From contig JBAXTE010000006.1 in assembly GCA_037130365.1 (NCBI GenBank), positions 1 to 64,000 on the forward strand: 64,000 nucleotides of DNA. Reading direction: 5' to 3'. Positions within the stretch are counted from its first letter, which is position 1, and every line of letters begins with the position of its first letter. Below are positions 1-8,127 of this stretch, in pieces. This DNA is from JBAXTE01 sp037130365. Lineage in GTDB: Bacteria > Bacteroidota > Bacteroidia > Bacteroidales > WCHB1-69. The position numbers and the translations under genes are program-made. Under the pieces are notes generated by a model. That model saw only the letters and a program-made list of their open reading frames with translations, had not been told where the DNA came from and searched no databases.

Positions 1-292
1 TTGTTGATTTTTTAGTTCAAAAAACTTACAAAATCTAAATCGGGATTCAAATTATTTCATTATCAAATCATTCGCTTCGCGCAATTTTCAAATCTTCAAA
101 TTATCAAATTATCAAATCTTCAAATCATTCGCATCGCGTAATTTTCATCCCGATACAGTTTTTGTTGATTTTTTAGTTCAAAAAACTTACAAAATCTAAA
201 TCGGGATTCAAATTATCTCATTATCAAATCATTCGCATCGCGCCATCTTCAAATTATCAAATTTTCAAATCTTCAAATCATTCGCATCGCGC
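1..292. repeat. Direct repeat of 82 bp plus AT-rich satellite-like spacer
   Basis: Bases 1-82 recur at 162-243 with two mismatches, a spacing of 161 bp. Inside and between the copies the motif CAAATCATTCGCATCGCG occurs four times (64, 121, 225 and 274; the first has TTCGCG), separated by short CAAATTATCAAAT/CTT-type units. The block shows no convincing coding frame. It lies downstream of the maf stop codon, so it is 3' intergenic sequence of that operon. The left side may continue outside the window. Confidence 0.85.
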
Positions 293-338
293 CATCTTCA
301 AAACTTGTCCAGCTTTAGCGGGATTATATAATCTTTCC

Positions 339-419
339 CGAAAAATAAAAAATCTTTGATTTTTGTTATTTTTCGAGGATTCTCGAAAAACATATAAATC
401 AACGATTTATTGTTTTTCG
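339..419. terminator. Two tandem AT-rich hairpins downstream of maf
   Basis: CGAAAAATAA (339-348) pairs with TTATTTTTCG (366-375), and CGAAAAACA (384-392) pairs with TGTTTTTCG (411-419). They start 30 bases past the maf stop on the minus strand. They could serve as a terminator for the maf operon, although there is no clean GC stem followed by a U tract, so the terminator role is inferred from position. Confidence 0.45.
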
Positions 420-448
420 GAACAAATCAAAAAAAGTTGTTTATTGGT

Positions 449-1033
449 TTAAGAAATAATTCCTAACAATTTCCTTCTAACAATTTCCGTAGGGAAACCT
501 ACCACATTCGTATACGAACCTTTGATGGAATGAATAAATCCAACGCCAATCCAATCTTGAATACCATACGAGCCAGCTTTATCTAAAGGATTGAATTCTT
601 GTATGTAATAATCTATTTCATGATCAGAGATGCTTGAAAATTCAACATCGGTTTCATCATAAAAAGTTTCTTGAATAGATGCTGTTTTAATACAGACTGC
701 TGTAATTACTTTGTGTTTTCTGCCCGATAATTCCCGAAGCATTTGTTTGGCTTCTAGAACGTTTTTAGGCTTTCCTAAGACAGTATTTTTAATTGAAACA
801 ATAGTATCGGCCGTGATAATGAGAGTTGGGTTCTGATATTCCTTTATGTCAAAGGCTTCAAGCTTTTCTTGAGCTATCATAATGGCCATTTCTAAAGGAC
901 TTTTTCCGATAATTATCGTTTCATCTACGGGACGTATTTCTACTTTAAACGAGAATCCCAATTGCGACAATAGCTCTTTTCTCCTAGGGGATGCAGAAGC
1001 CAGGATTATTTGATAAGGAAAGTTGGAATACAT
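449..1033 (-). CDS. maf: Maf-family nucleotide pyrophosphatase (septum formation inhibitor-like)
   Basis: The 194-residue protein matches the length and motifs of the Maf/YceF/YhdE family of house-cleaning nucleoside triphosphate pyrophosphatases. Near the N-terminus it has the signature ILASASPRRKELL, with the SxSxRR phosphate-binding segment. The middle carries ITADTIV, with the family's catalytic Asp, followed by VLGKP and later SGRKHKVITAV. Family members hydrolyse modified or canonical NTPs/dNTPs to monophosphates; which substrate applies cannot be read from sequence. It is the last gene of a minus-strand operon with the UbiA-like gene 6 bases upstream. The ATG start is directly preceded by the end of the UbiA-like gene. 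Confidence 0.93.
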   Translation of the reverse strand: MYSNFPYQIILASASPRRKELLSQLGFSFKVEIRPVDETIIIGKSPLEMAIMIAQEKLEAFDIKEYQNPTLIITADTIVSIKNTVLGKPKNVLEAKQMLRELSGRKHKVITAVCIKTASIQETFYDETDVEFSSISDHEIDYYIQEFNPLDKAGSYGIQDWIGVGFIHSIKGSYTNVVGFPTEIVRRKLLGIIS

Positions 1034-1039
1034 AAATCC

Positions 1040-2002
1040 TTAATATTTAAAAATGACGTAATAACAAAGAATCAAGAAAAGGATACCCATGAGCATTATT
1101 AATTTTGATATTGTTGATGCAAAATGAAAATCTGATTGATTTTTTGCAGTCCATAATTTTGAACTTAGATAAAGTAATGGAGCAGAAATTGTGGCTATGC
1201 TGTAGTAAGCAAGCGAAGAATAATTATTTTTAATTAACAAAAATTGCAAAATACCAGCGGTTAATAATACAATCAAAATGGTAGAAAGAGTGATGAGTTT
1301 TGTCGATTTTATACCAAAACGTATGGGTAATGAAATTCGTTCTCCTTTTTTATCGCCTTCGATGTCTTCCATGTCTTTAATCCATTCACGAATTAAGGTC
1401 ATTAAAAAAGCAAATCCAAACAATATAAATGAAATTTGACGAATAACATTCATACACTGATTATTACTTAGAAACGTTGATGGTGAGCTTAATTGAGCAA
1501 AGAACTCAAATAACCAAGGCATCAGAATAACCATAGCGCTTAAAAAAGCCACCACTAAGTTTCCCCATAATAAAAGTCTTTTATACTTTAAAGAATAATA
1601 ATAAAGCATAAATGAGGTAATCATAAATATTGAACCTAGATTGATATGCCCAATTCGAAATGAAATATAAATGCCCAAGATTGAGCCCAAGATTGAGAAA
1701 ACCCAAAATAAAATATTGGCAACATTGGGACTCACGAGTACCCCAACAATCTGTTTTGACGATTTATTTATGCCATCTATTATCTGATCATAATAATCGT
1801 TTATCACATATCCAGCAGCTGTTATAAAGACTACAGCTAAGACCATTAGATTAAATAAATCATCGGTTAAAAATGGAGCATTGTTGCAAATTCGCAACCA
1901 AGGCACGATTAAAAAATATCGTAAAATATACATAACTAGGACAATGAAAACTAGATTTAGTCCTCTAAATAAACGAAAATAAGTTGAAAATTTTGAAATC
2001 AT
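1040..2002 (-). CDS. UbiA-family prenyltransferase (geranylgeranylglycerol-phosphate synthase-like)
   Basis: A 320-residue polytopic membrane protein with roughly eight to nine hydrophobic segments. Both Asp-rich metal/prenyl-diphosphate motifs of the UbiA superfamily are present: NDYYDQIIDGINK at about residue 68, and DMEDIEGDKKGERIS at about residue 210 followed by LPIRFG. Bacteroidota commonly carry such a gene next to maf and the kdsC-like gene, where it is usually annotated as a geranylgeranylglycerol-phosphate geranylgeranyltransferase-like enzyme. The actual acceptor (a lipid or a quinone precursor) is not determined by the sequence. It is transcribed with its neighbours on the minus strand. 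Confidence 0.85.
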   Translation of the reverse strand: MISKFSTYFRLFRGLNLVFIVLVMYILRYFLIVPWLRICNNAPFLTDDLFNLMVLAVVFITAAGYVINDYYDQIIDGINKSSKQIVGVLVSPNVANILFWVFSILGSILGIYISFRIGHINLGSIFMITSFMLYYYSLKYKRLLLWGNLVVAFLSAMVILMPWLFEFFAQLSSPSTFLSNNQCMNVIRQISFILFGFAFLMTLIREWIKDMEDIEGDKKGERISLPIRFGIKSTKLITLSTILIVLLTAGILQFLLIKNNYSSLAYYSIATISAPLLYLSSKLWTAKNQSDFHFASTISKLIMLMGILFLILCYYVIFKY

Positions 2003-2057
2003 TTGTTTGTATTTTGATATGTTAAGTATTAAGTTTGATATGCAATTAGAGTTTTAA

Positions 2058-2579
2058 TTACCAATGAAAAGCATCTTTGTCAAACCATTTTTGGTGAATT
2101 TTTAGAACTTGTTCAATGATATCTCGGGCACAACCTTCGCCACCATTATATTTTGAAATGTAGTGTGAAATTGCTTTAATCTCTTCAGAAGCATTTGCCG
2201 GACAAGTGGCAATTCTGGCTAGTTTCATTACTTCATAATCTGGAATGTCATCACCCATGTACAATACTTCGTTTGTAGTTAATTGATTATCGAGTAAGTA
2301 TTTTTCGAACACTTCTTTCTTGTTTGAAACCCCTAAAAAAACATCGCTGACATTTAAAGCTGCAAATCTTTTCATCATCGATTCGGAGCGTCCGCCAGAA
2401 ATAATAACAACCCGAAATCCTTTTTTTACTGCCAATTGTAGCGCATAGCCATCACGAACACTCGACATTCTAAGTTGCTCGCCATCAGGCATAACGAAGA
2501 CTTTACCATCAGATAAAACGCCATCAAAATCGAACATAATTGTGGTGATGTCTATTAATGCTTCTTTATAATTAATCAT
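2058..2579 (-). CDS. HAD-family phosphatase, KdsC-like
   Basis: This 173-residue protein is the size of 3-deoxy-D-manno-octulosonate 8-phosphate phosphatases. It shows the HAD motif I FDFDGVLSDG at about residues 17-26, motif II in IISGG, a later Lys, and motif III/IV YMGDDIPD at about residue 107. The family dephosphorylates KDO-8-P for lipopolysaccharide core synthesis, or acts on related acyl-sugar phosphates (e.g. the Neu9P/KDN types). The C-terminal NGGEGCARDIIE matches the KdsC tail. Its stop codon is separated by 55 bases from the UbiA-like gene, and its start overlaps the end of the DUF2520 gene by 4 bases (ATGA), indicating an operon. I leave the symbol blank because KDO and nonulosonate phosphatases are hard to tell apart. 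Confidence 0.85.
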   Translation of the reverse strand: MINYKEALIDITTIMFDFDGVLSDGKVFVMPDGEQLRMSSVRDGYALQLAVKKGFRVVIISGGRSESMMKRFAALNVSDVFLGVSNKKEVFEKYLLDNQLTTNEVLYMGDDIPDYEVMKLARIATCPANASEEIKAISHYISKYNGGEGCARDIIEQVLKIHQKWFDKDAFHW

Positions 2580-3349
2580 GAATTATATTTTTTAATAATT
2601 TGTTCAGATAAAAATGTATACAATTGTTTCATTTCAGGACTTTTTAGCATAGAAATATGTTTTTGAAGTATTCTTAAATCGTTACGTCTAGCAGGACCTG
2701 TTTGTGCATTTTCTGGATTTATTTCAATTGCTTTGCTTGTTGTTTCAGCAATTAATGGATAAAGCAATTCAAATGGTAAGCCTTTATCTTGCATAAGTTC
2801 TTCGGAGCAAAAGTATAGATAATTGATAAAATTACTACTAAAAATTGCGGCTAAATGAATCTGCTCACGTTGAAGTGAAGTGATTTGAAGAGTCTTTGAT
2901 GATAATATTAAGGCAATTTCTTCAATTGTTTGCATTGCCTTTTCGGATGAAGCTTCAATGCAAATTGGAATAGCTGAAAAATCAACGCTTCTGCCAATTG
3001 TAAATGTCTGAAGAGGGTAGAGGACCCCATAAGAATTAGGGAGTTTCGATAAAATATCAATAGACAAGGATCCTGAAGTGTGGGCAACTACAGTCGATGG
3101 AGATAATAATAATTGCGAAATTACTTCAGGATATGCATCATCAGAAACTGCAATGATTGCTAAATTTGAGGTGATTTGAGTAGATGAAATATTTGAAGAA
3201 TACCTTGCATCAACACTTAAAGCCAACGGTTTACAGTTATCCATGCTTCTGCCGATCACCAAATCAACCTTTATGCCTGCTTTGTGAAGTGCTTGGGCTA
3301 TGTGTGTGGCTACATTCCCAGTCCCTATGATTGTTACTGTTTTTGTCAT
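2576..3349 (-). CDS. Rossmann-like and DUF2520 domain-containing protein
   Basis: The 257-residue protein opens with TVTIIGTGNVATHIAQALHK, a GxGxxA dinucleotide-binding loop with a following Rossmann helix. The second half, with segments such as VLYPLQTF and HLAAIFSSNFINYLY, is characteristic of the DUF2520 domain, which resembles the helical half of 6-phosphogluconate dehydrogenase-like proteins. It is probably a cytoplasmic NAD(P)-dependent oxidoreductase of unknown substrate. It is the first gene of the operon that continues through the KdsC-like, UbiA-like and maf genes, and overlaps the KdsC-like gene by 4 bases. Confidence 0.85.
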   Translation of the reverse strand: MTKTVTIIGTGNVATHIAQALHKAGIKVDLVIGRSMDNCKPLALSVDARYSSNISSTQITSNLAIIAVSDDAYPEVISQLLLSPSTVVAHTSGSLSIDILSKLPNSYGVLYPLQTFTIGRSVDFSAIPICIEASSEKAMQTIEEIALILSSKTLQITSLQREQIHLAAIFSSNFINYLYFCSEELMQDKGLPFELLYPLIAETTSKAIEINPENAQTGPARRNDLRILQKHISMLKSPEMKQLYTFLSEQIIKKYNS

Positions 3350-3566
3350 TTCTTCAATTATAGAGCAAAAGTATTGAAAAAATCAGAATGGACAATGTAT
3401 TAATCCCTTTTTTAATCAGTTAGGTTGATGTTATTTGGGGTGAAAAGGATTAAAAAAAGCAGATGCTTAAAAAATAATAATTACTATACCTATTTGATAA
3501 TGAAAAAGATTTGAATATTATATTCAGACGTTTCGAATTGTTCATGAAAAAATGATTTTTTTTATT

Positions 3567-3574
3567 TATTTTTG
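3567..3574 (+). promoter_or_regulatory. Bacteroidota-type -7 box before the DUF4301 gene
   Basis: TATTTTTG fits the TAnnTTTG -7 consensus known from Bacteroidota. Transcription would begin about 7 bases downstream, at the ATG chosen for the DUF4301 gene (3582), which would make the transcript nearly leaderless. No convincing -33 element is seen at the right spacing, so this is a tentative call. Confidence 0.3.
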
Positions 3575-3581
3575 CCCTATA

Positions 3582-5126
3582 ATGGAAAACATTCAACCAA
3601 ATATGCTGACAAAAGAAGACTTGACTCAAATAGAGGCCATTGGCTACAATTTACAACAGATTGAAAATCAGTTAGAACAATTTAAGCAAGGGTTTCCTTA
3701 TATGAAATTAATTCGCCCTGCTGTTGTAAATGATGGAATTAAACTCATTACAACTACTGGTGAAATTAAATTGAACAAAGATTTTGATGAATTTGCTAGT
3801 GAGCTAAAAATTATAAAGTTTGTCCCCGCTTCTGGAGCAGCTACTCGAATGTTTAAAGATTTGTTTTCGTTTAAAGATAACTATTCTAGTTCTTCCGCAG
3901 ACCCAAATGTGATGGCTTTTGGAAAAACATTTTTTCAATCAATTACAAAATTTGCTTTTTATTCAGACTTAGCAGAATCATTAGCTGGTGACGGATTTAC
4001 TTTGTCTGATGAACTGATTGCTAAAAATTATGGGTTAATTTTGGATTATTTGCTTACCGAAAAGGGGTTGAATTATGCTAATCTTCCAAAAGCATTATTG
4101 AAATTTCACCTATACTCAAAAGAAGCCAGAACTGCAATTGAAGAGCATTTAGTAGAAGGTGCACTTTGTGGAAAATCAGCAGATGGAGTTGTGTATGTTC
4201 ATTTTACAATTTCTCCTGAACATGTCGATTTATTTGAAGCTCATATTCAAAAAGTCGTTTCAAAATACGAAAAAAAACATCAAGTAAAATATCAAATTAC
4301 CCATTCACTTCAGCAACCAACAACCGATACGATCGCTGTAAATCTGGACAATTCGCCATTTAGAACCAAAGAGAAAAAACTTCTTTTCCGCCCTGCTGGT
4401 CATGGTGCTCTAATATGGAATATCAATCAATTAAAAGCTGATGTTATTTTTGTGAAAAACATTGATAATGTTTCTCCAGAACGCAAAAATGAAGCGACTA
4501 TCGTTTACAAAAAAGTGATTGGTTCCTTATTAATTCAATTTAAAAAGACCATAAATAAGACCATTAATCAGTTATTATCTAAATCGAAAGTTAACTTTGA
4601 TGAAATAGTCTCATTTGCAAAAAATGACTTATTTATATCCATCCCTAGTAATTTTAATGAGTTAGAAGATGCTGAAAAACGAACTTTGCTCATTTCTCTG
4701 ATTAATAAACCGATTCGTGTATGTGGGATGGTTAAAAATGAAGGAGAACCTGGTGGTGGCCCATTCTGGACTAAAAATGAAGATGGAACATCCTTACAAA
4801 TTGTTGAATCATCTCAAATTGATTTTGGTGTTGATGCACAAAAAAGAATGGTTGAACTTTCTACCCATTTTAATCCAGTAGATTTGGTATGCAATATTAC
4901 TGATTACAAGGGTGATGTGTTCGATTTATCTCAATTTGTGGATGATAAGACAGGTTTTATCTCGGTAAAATCAAAAGACGGTAAAGATCTTAAAGCTCTA
5001 GAGCTTCCCGGTTTATGGAATGGCGCAATGGCTAAATGGATTACAGTTTTTGTGGAAGTACCCATTGCAACCTTTAATCCCGTTAAAACCATTAATGACC
5101 TCCTTAGAAGCGAGCATCAGAACTAA
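3582..5126 (+). CDS. DUF4301 family protein, nucleotidyltransferase-like features
   Basis: A 514-residue cytoplasmic protein recognisable as DUF4301. A longer frame begins at 3552 (MIFFIYFCPI...), but the ATG at 3582 is preferred because the protein then starts in a normal hydrophilic segment and the added ten residues overlap a promoter-like box. Conserved stretches include FVPASGAATRMFKDLF at about residue 84 and RPAGHGALIWNINQL followed by VKNIDNV at about residues 270-300. A Gly-rich loop with R and K, then an HG motif, then an (I/V)DN motif is reminiscent of UDP-sugar pyrophosphorylase-like nucleotidyltransferases. That resemblance is inference; the domain has no established function I know of. 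It is flanked by convergent and divergent genes, so it is probably monocistronic. Confidence 0.85.
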   Translation: MENIQPNMLTKEDLTQIEAIGYNLQQIENQLEQFKQGFPYMKLIRPAVVNDGIKLITTTGEIKLNKDFDEFASELKIIKFVPASGAATRMFKDLFSFKDNYSSSSADPNVMAFGKTFFQSITKFAFYSDLAESLAGDGFTLSDELIAKNYGLILDYLLTEKGLNYANLPKALLKFHLYSKEARTAIEEHLVEGALCGKSADGVVYVHFTISPEHVDLFEAHIQKVVSKYEKKHQVKYQITHSLQQPTTDTIAVNLDNSPFRTKEKKLLFRPAGHGALIWNINQLKADVIFVKNIDNVSPERKNEATIVYKKVIGSLLIQFKKTINKTINQLLSKSKVNFDEIVSFAKNDLFISIPSNFNELEDAEKRTLLISLINKPIRVCGMVKNEGEPGGGPFWTKNEDGTSLQIVESSQIDFGVDAQKRMVELSTHFNPVDLVCNITDYKGDVFDLSQFVDDKTGFISVKSKDGKDLKALELPGLWNGAMAKWITVFVEVPIATFNPVKTINDLLRSEHQN

Positions 5127-5130
5127 GTTA

Positions 5131-5247
5131 GTCCGTAAAGTCCGTAAAGTCGATAAAGTCTGTAAAGTCCATAAAGTCGATAAAGTCTGTTAAGTCCATA
5201 AAGTCGATAAAGTCTGTTAAGTCCATAAAGTCGATAAAGTCTGGGAA
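5131..5247. repeat. 13-copy 9-bp tandem repeat (GTCNNTAAA)
   Basis: Thirteen consecutive 9-bp units of form GTCCATAAA / GTCGATAAA / GTCTGTTAA fill the 135-bp gap between two convergent stop codons. From the fourth unit a 27-bp higher-order pattern (CCATAAA, CGATAAA, CTGTTAA types) repeats. Units differ by one to three bases. It begins 4 bases after the DUF4301 stop. There are no spacers, so it is not a CRISPR array. Confidence 0.95.
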
Positions 5248-5261
5248 AGTAAAAATGGTTT

Positions 5262-6419
5262 TTAGTTTTTGACATCCAATGCGTCTCTCAATGAGTTGCC
5301 AATCAGCATAAAAGCAAGTACTAGCAACATAATTGCAGCCCCAGGAATTATAGCCAAATATGCATAATCTAAAATGATATATCCATAGTTTTCTTTAATC
5401 ATTGTTCCCCAGGATGGGACTGGTGGCTGAACACCTAAGCCTAGAAAACTCAATCCAGATTCTATTAATATTGCTGATGCAAAGTTAGACGCAGCAATAA
5501 CAGATACAGTCCCTGTGACATTTGGCAAAATATGCTTGAAAATTATTCTAAAGTTACTGTAGCCTAATGCTTTACCAGCTTCAACAAATTCTTTTTCACG
5601 AAGGCTCATTACTTGTCCACGAACTACCCGCGCTACATCTACCCACATGGTGAGGCCTATTGCTATAAAAACTTGCCAAAATCCTTTTCCTAATGCAAAA
5701 CTTATTGCAATCACCAACAATAAGGAAGGAATCGACCAAACAACATTAATAAACCAAACGATTAATTCATCAACCCAACCTCTGTAATAACCTGCAATTG
5801 CTCCTAGTAATACGCCAATAATTATTGCAATCAACACAGAAATCAATCCTACGGAAATACTAACTCTAGAACCAAGAATTAGCTGACTAAGAACATCTCT
5901 TCCGTATCTATCGGTTCCTAACCAGTAGGTTGTTTTTTCAATATTCTCTTCTTTAAATCTTTCAATATTACTGGTAGATTGAGAGCTTAAGCCTTTTCCA
6001 ATCAAAAGTTTACTTATTTCAAAAGTTGCGGTATTGCAAAGTGAATCTCCTTTAAAAAGAACAACATCTACGCTGTCACCTCTGAATTTATAAGAAGTAA
6101 TAGGAGTGTAATTGAATTTTTCTGGTCGCCCAAAAAGTGCTTGTTCGACAAATGAAACTTCTTGTATTTCGATTTCTCTTGGTGTTTTAAGCATCATTAT
6201 TTTTGTACCAGGCTTTTGTAATGATATTTCTAAAATTTGACGATTAGCATACGGGGAGGTATCGGGCGTTATCAGCGAACCAAAAATACTACAGAGAACA
6301 ACAATGCAAATAAAGATAATTGATGAAAATCCCATTTTGTCGTGAAAAATATGATTCCACACAACCTTATTTAATGATTTTGAAGCGTATTGTCGTTTTT
6401 TTCTGAATCTTAGTCGCAT
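5262..6419 (-). CDS. ABC transporter permease, OppC/DppC type
   Basis: The 385-residue inner-membrane protein begins with a basic cytoplasmic tail and one transmembrane segment (about 30-52), followed by a periplasmic stretch of about 100 residues. The canonical binding-protein-dependent transport core follows: LGTDRYGRDVLSQLILGSR at about 168, several membrane spans, and the EAA loop EAGKALGYSNFRIIFKHILPN at about residue 281 (residues beginning EAGKALG). A late segment, ESGLSFLGLGVQPPVPSWG, is typical of OppC/DppC. Family members form half of the channel for oligopeptide import with an OppB partner and two ATPases; none of these is adjacent, so it is an orphan here. At 385 residues it is longer than enterobacterial OppC (about 300) because of the periplasmic insert, which is common in this phylum. 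Confidence 0.92.
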   Translation of the reverse strand: MRLRFRKKRQYASKSLNKVVWNHIFHDKMGFSSIIFICIVVLCSIFGSLITPDTSPYANRQILEISLQKPGTKIMMLKTPREIEIQEVSFVEQALFGRPEKFNYTPITSYKFRGDSVDVVLFKGDSLCNTATFEISKLLIGKGLSSQSTSNIERFKEENIEKTTYWLGTDRYGRDVLSQLILGSRVSISVGLISVLIAIIIGVLLGAIAGYYRGWVDELIVWFINVVWSIPSLLLVIAISFALGKGFWQVFIAIGLTMWVDVARVVRGQVMSLREKEFVEAGKALGYSNFRIIFKHILPNVTGTVSVIAASNFASAILIESGLSFLGLGVQPPVPSWGTMIKENYGYIILDYAYLAIIPGAAIMLLVLAFMLIGNSLRDALDVKN

Positions 6420-6528
6420 GTATTGTAATTATTTCACAAAAATATTAAAAAAAATCGAAGGAAACGTGATTTGTTTTTTAGTCCATTATTCTTGCCATCA
6501 CAGGGTAATAATTCAACGAATAATTAAG

Positions 6529-6536
6529 TATCTTTG
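6529..6536 (+). promoter_or_regulatory. Bacteroidota-type -7 box upstream of the M20 peptidase gene
   Basis: TATCTTTG followed by CACC is a good match to the TAnnTTTG consensus. Transcription starting near 6543 would pass through the inverted repeat at 6552-6675 before the peptidase start at 6712, giving a structured leader of about 170 bases. No clear -33 element is evident. Confidence 0.4.
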
Positions 6537-6551
6537 CACCTTATTTTAAGT

Positions 6552-6675
6552 AGTGCTTGCAAGAAAACGCCAACTTTTTCGTTTCTCTTGCAACGAATTT
6601 CTGTTATTTACACCAGTAAACGCCATAAATTCGTTGCTACGAAAGCCTCAAATTTGACGTTTTCTTATCAAACAC
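6552..6675. repeat. 124-bp imperfect inverted repeat (MITE-like or structured leader)
   Basis: The left arm reads AGTGCTTGCAAGAAAACGCC and its partner on the right, read on the other strand, is AGTGTTTGATAAGAAAACGTC. An inner pair, GCAACGAATTT (6590-6600) and AAATTCGTTGC, extends the symmetry towards the centre. The whole fills the spacer between the divergent permease and peptidase genes. It carries no coding frame. It could be a miniature mobile element, or a long hairpin in the peptidase mRNA leader. I could not identify a target-site duplication with certainty. Confidence 0.7.
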
Positions 6676-6711
6676 TGGGTTTTCATGCAAACTAAGTAAA
6701 GGATTGATAAA

Positions 6712-8124
6712 ATGAATGTTTTATTTAAACGACGTATCTTTTTAATTTTATTCGTGTTTTGTTTCGTTTTGCGAGGGATGTATGGGTTTTCTCAATCTAT
6801 TGATTCTGCTTATTCTACACATTTTTTAAGCAAACTGATTACATTTGATAACTATTCTGGTGATGAGAAGCCAATATTTGAATATTTATCATCGTGGGTA
6901 AAAGATAAAGGACTTTATTATGAAAATCTTTCTGCAAAAGATTCAATTTATAATTTTATTGCATTGTTAAACCCTCCGAGTGATAAGCCATTAATCCTGT
7001 TTACAGCTCATTTAGATGTAGTTTTTGCCGATTCTTCTGGATGGAAATATCCTCCATTTTTGGGGGTAAACACAGAAGATTGTATATGGGGAAGAGGCTC
7101 AATTGACGATAAAGGTCCTCTAGCTATGCAACTATTAGCCTTGGCAAAATTTCATCAAAATAATCCTAAAATTGATTTGCCATATAATATTGGAGTTTTA
7201 GCACTTTCATCAGAAGAGACCGGCGGAGCAGGTGCTGATTATGTAGTCGCAAATCATCTTAAACGGTTGAATCCGATAGTTTTATTTGGTGAAGGAGGCT
7301 CTGGGTTAAAAGGGATTATCCCATCAAAACCAGATAAAACGGTTTTTGGAATTTCTGTTACCGAAAAAGTTCCTTTGTGGCTTCTTATTGAATCCAAAAC
7401 TAAATCTCATGGCCATAGTGCAACCAACGATTTGTATGCAAGTAAATATCTAATAAAAGCACTTATTCGGATTATTGATGAGCCAAAAATTCTTCGATTT
7501 CATAAAGTTACACGCAATATGATGAAAGAACTTGGCAAGATGGAGGGAGGCATTAAAGGTTTTGTGTTACAACATTCTACCTCTTTTTTGTTTTGGCCGT
7601 TTACTAAAAAACTGTTCAAAGAAGGTGGCCCTTTTAATACCTTAGTGAGCGATACATATTCTGTAACTGAAATTAATACCGTTACTTCAGCCCCAAATTC
7701 AATTCCACAACAAGCCTATGCTTATGTCGATTGTCGATTGTTGCCAGGTACTTCTATAAAAAAGTTCTTATTTAGGCTTAGATTAAAAGCAGGTACAAGG
7801 GTAACTGTTACTCCAATTTATCAAGGTAAAGATGCAAAGCCTTCGGAAGTTAATGAGCAGTTTAATTGGATGGCAAAAGCAATTTGTTCCGTTTATCCTA
7901 TTAGCGAAGTGAAGCCATACCTCTTTCCGGCTTCTTCGGATAATAACACGTTTCGTGCTGCCGGCTTTTGTACCTTTGGAATAACTCCAATTATTGTAGA
8001 CAATGAATTAATGGAGACCGTTCATAATATTAATGAACGTATTCCCGTTGTAAATTATTTAAAAGGAATTGATGTATATTATCAGTTTATTGAAAATCTA
8101 AAATCTTATCAAAAAAATCAATAG
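6712..8124 (+). CDS. M20 family metallopeptidase, exported
   Basis: A 470-residue protein with an N-terminal signal peptide (basic MNVLFKRR, hydrophobic core, cleavage probably near residue 28). The M20 zinc-peptidase motifs follow: TAHLDVVFA (metal-binding His and catalytic Asp, about 100-107), WGRGSIDDKGP (bridging Asp, about 125-134) and SSEETGGAGADY (catalytic and metal-binding Glu, about 153-158). The overall order resembles PM20D1/carboxypeptidase-S type enzymes, which cleave or make N-acyl amino acids or dipeptides. The middle lid domain is present. It is probably periplasmic or outer-surface located. The next gene starts 3 bases downstream, so the two are likely co-transcribed. Confidence 0.9.
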   Translation: MNVLFKRRIFLILFVFCFVLRGMYGFSQSIDSAYSTHFLSKLITFDNYSGDEKPIFEYLSSWVKDKGLYYENLSAKDSIYNFIALLNPPSDKPLILFTAHLDVVFADSSGWKYPPFLGVNTEDCIWGRGSIDDKGPLAMQLLALAKFHQNNPKIDLPYNIGVLALSSEETGGAGADYVVANHLKRLNPIVLFGEGGSGLKGIIPSKPDKTVFGISVTEKVPLWLLIESKTKSHGHSATNDLYASKYLIKALIRIIDEPKILRFHKVTRNMMKELGKMEGGIKGFVLQHSTSFLFWPFTKKLFKEGGPFNTLVSDTYSVTEINTVTSAPNSIPQQAYAYVDCRLLPGTSIKKFLFRLRLKAGTRVTVTPIYQGKDAKPSEVNEQFNWMAKAICSVYPISEVKPYLFPASSDNNTFRAAGFCTFGITPIIVDNELMETVHNINERIPVVNYLKGIDVYYQFIENLKSYQKNQ

Positions 8125-8127
8125 TGT

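Noticed and set aside
5131..5247. CRISPR-like array
   Set aside because: The 9-bp units are contiguous with no unique spacers and no cas genes are near, so it is a simple tandem repeat.
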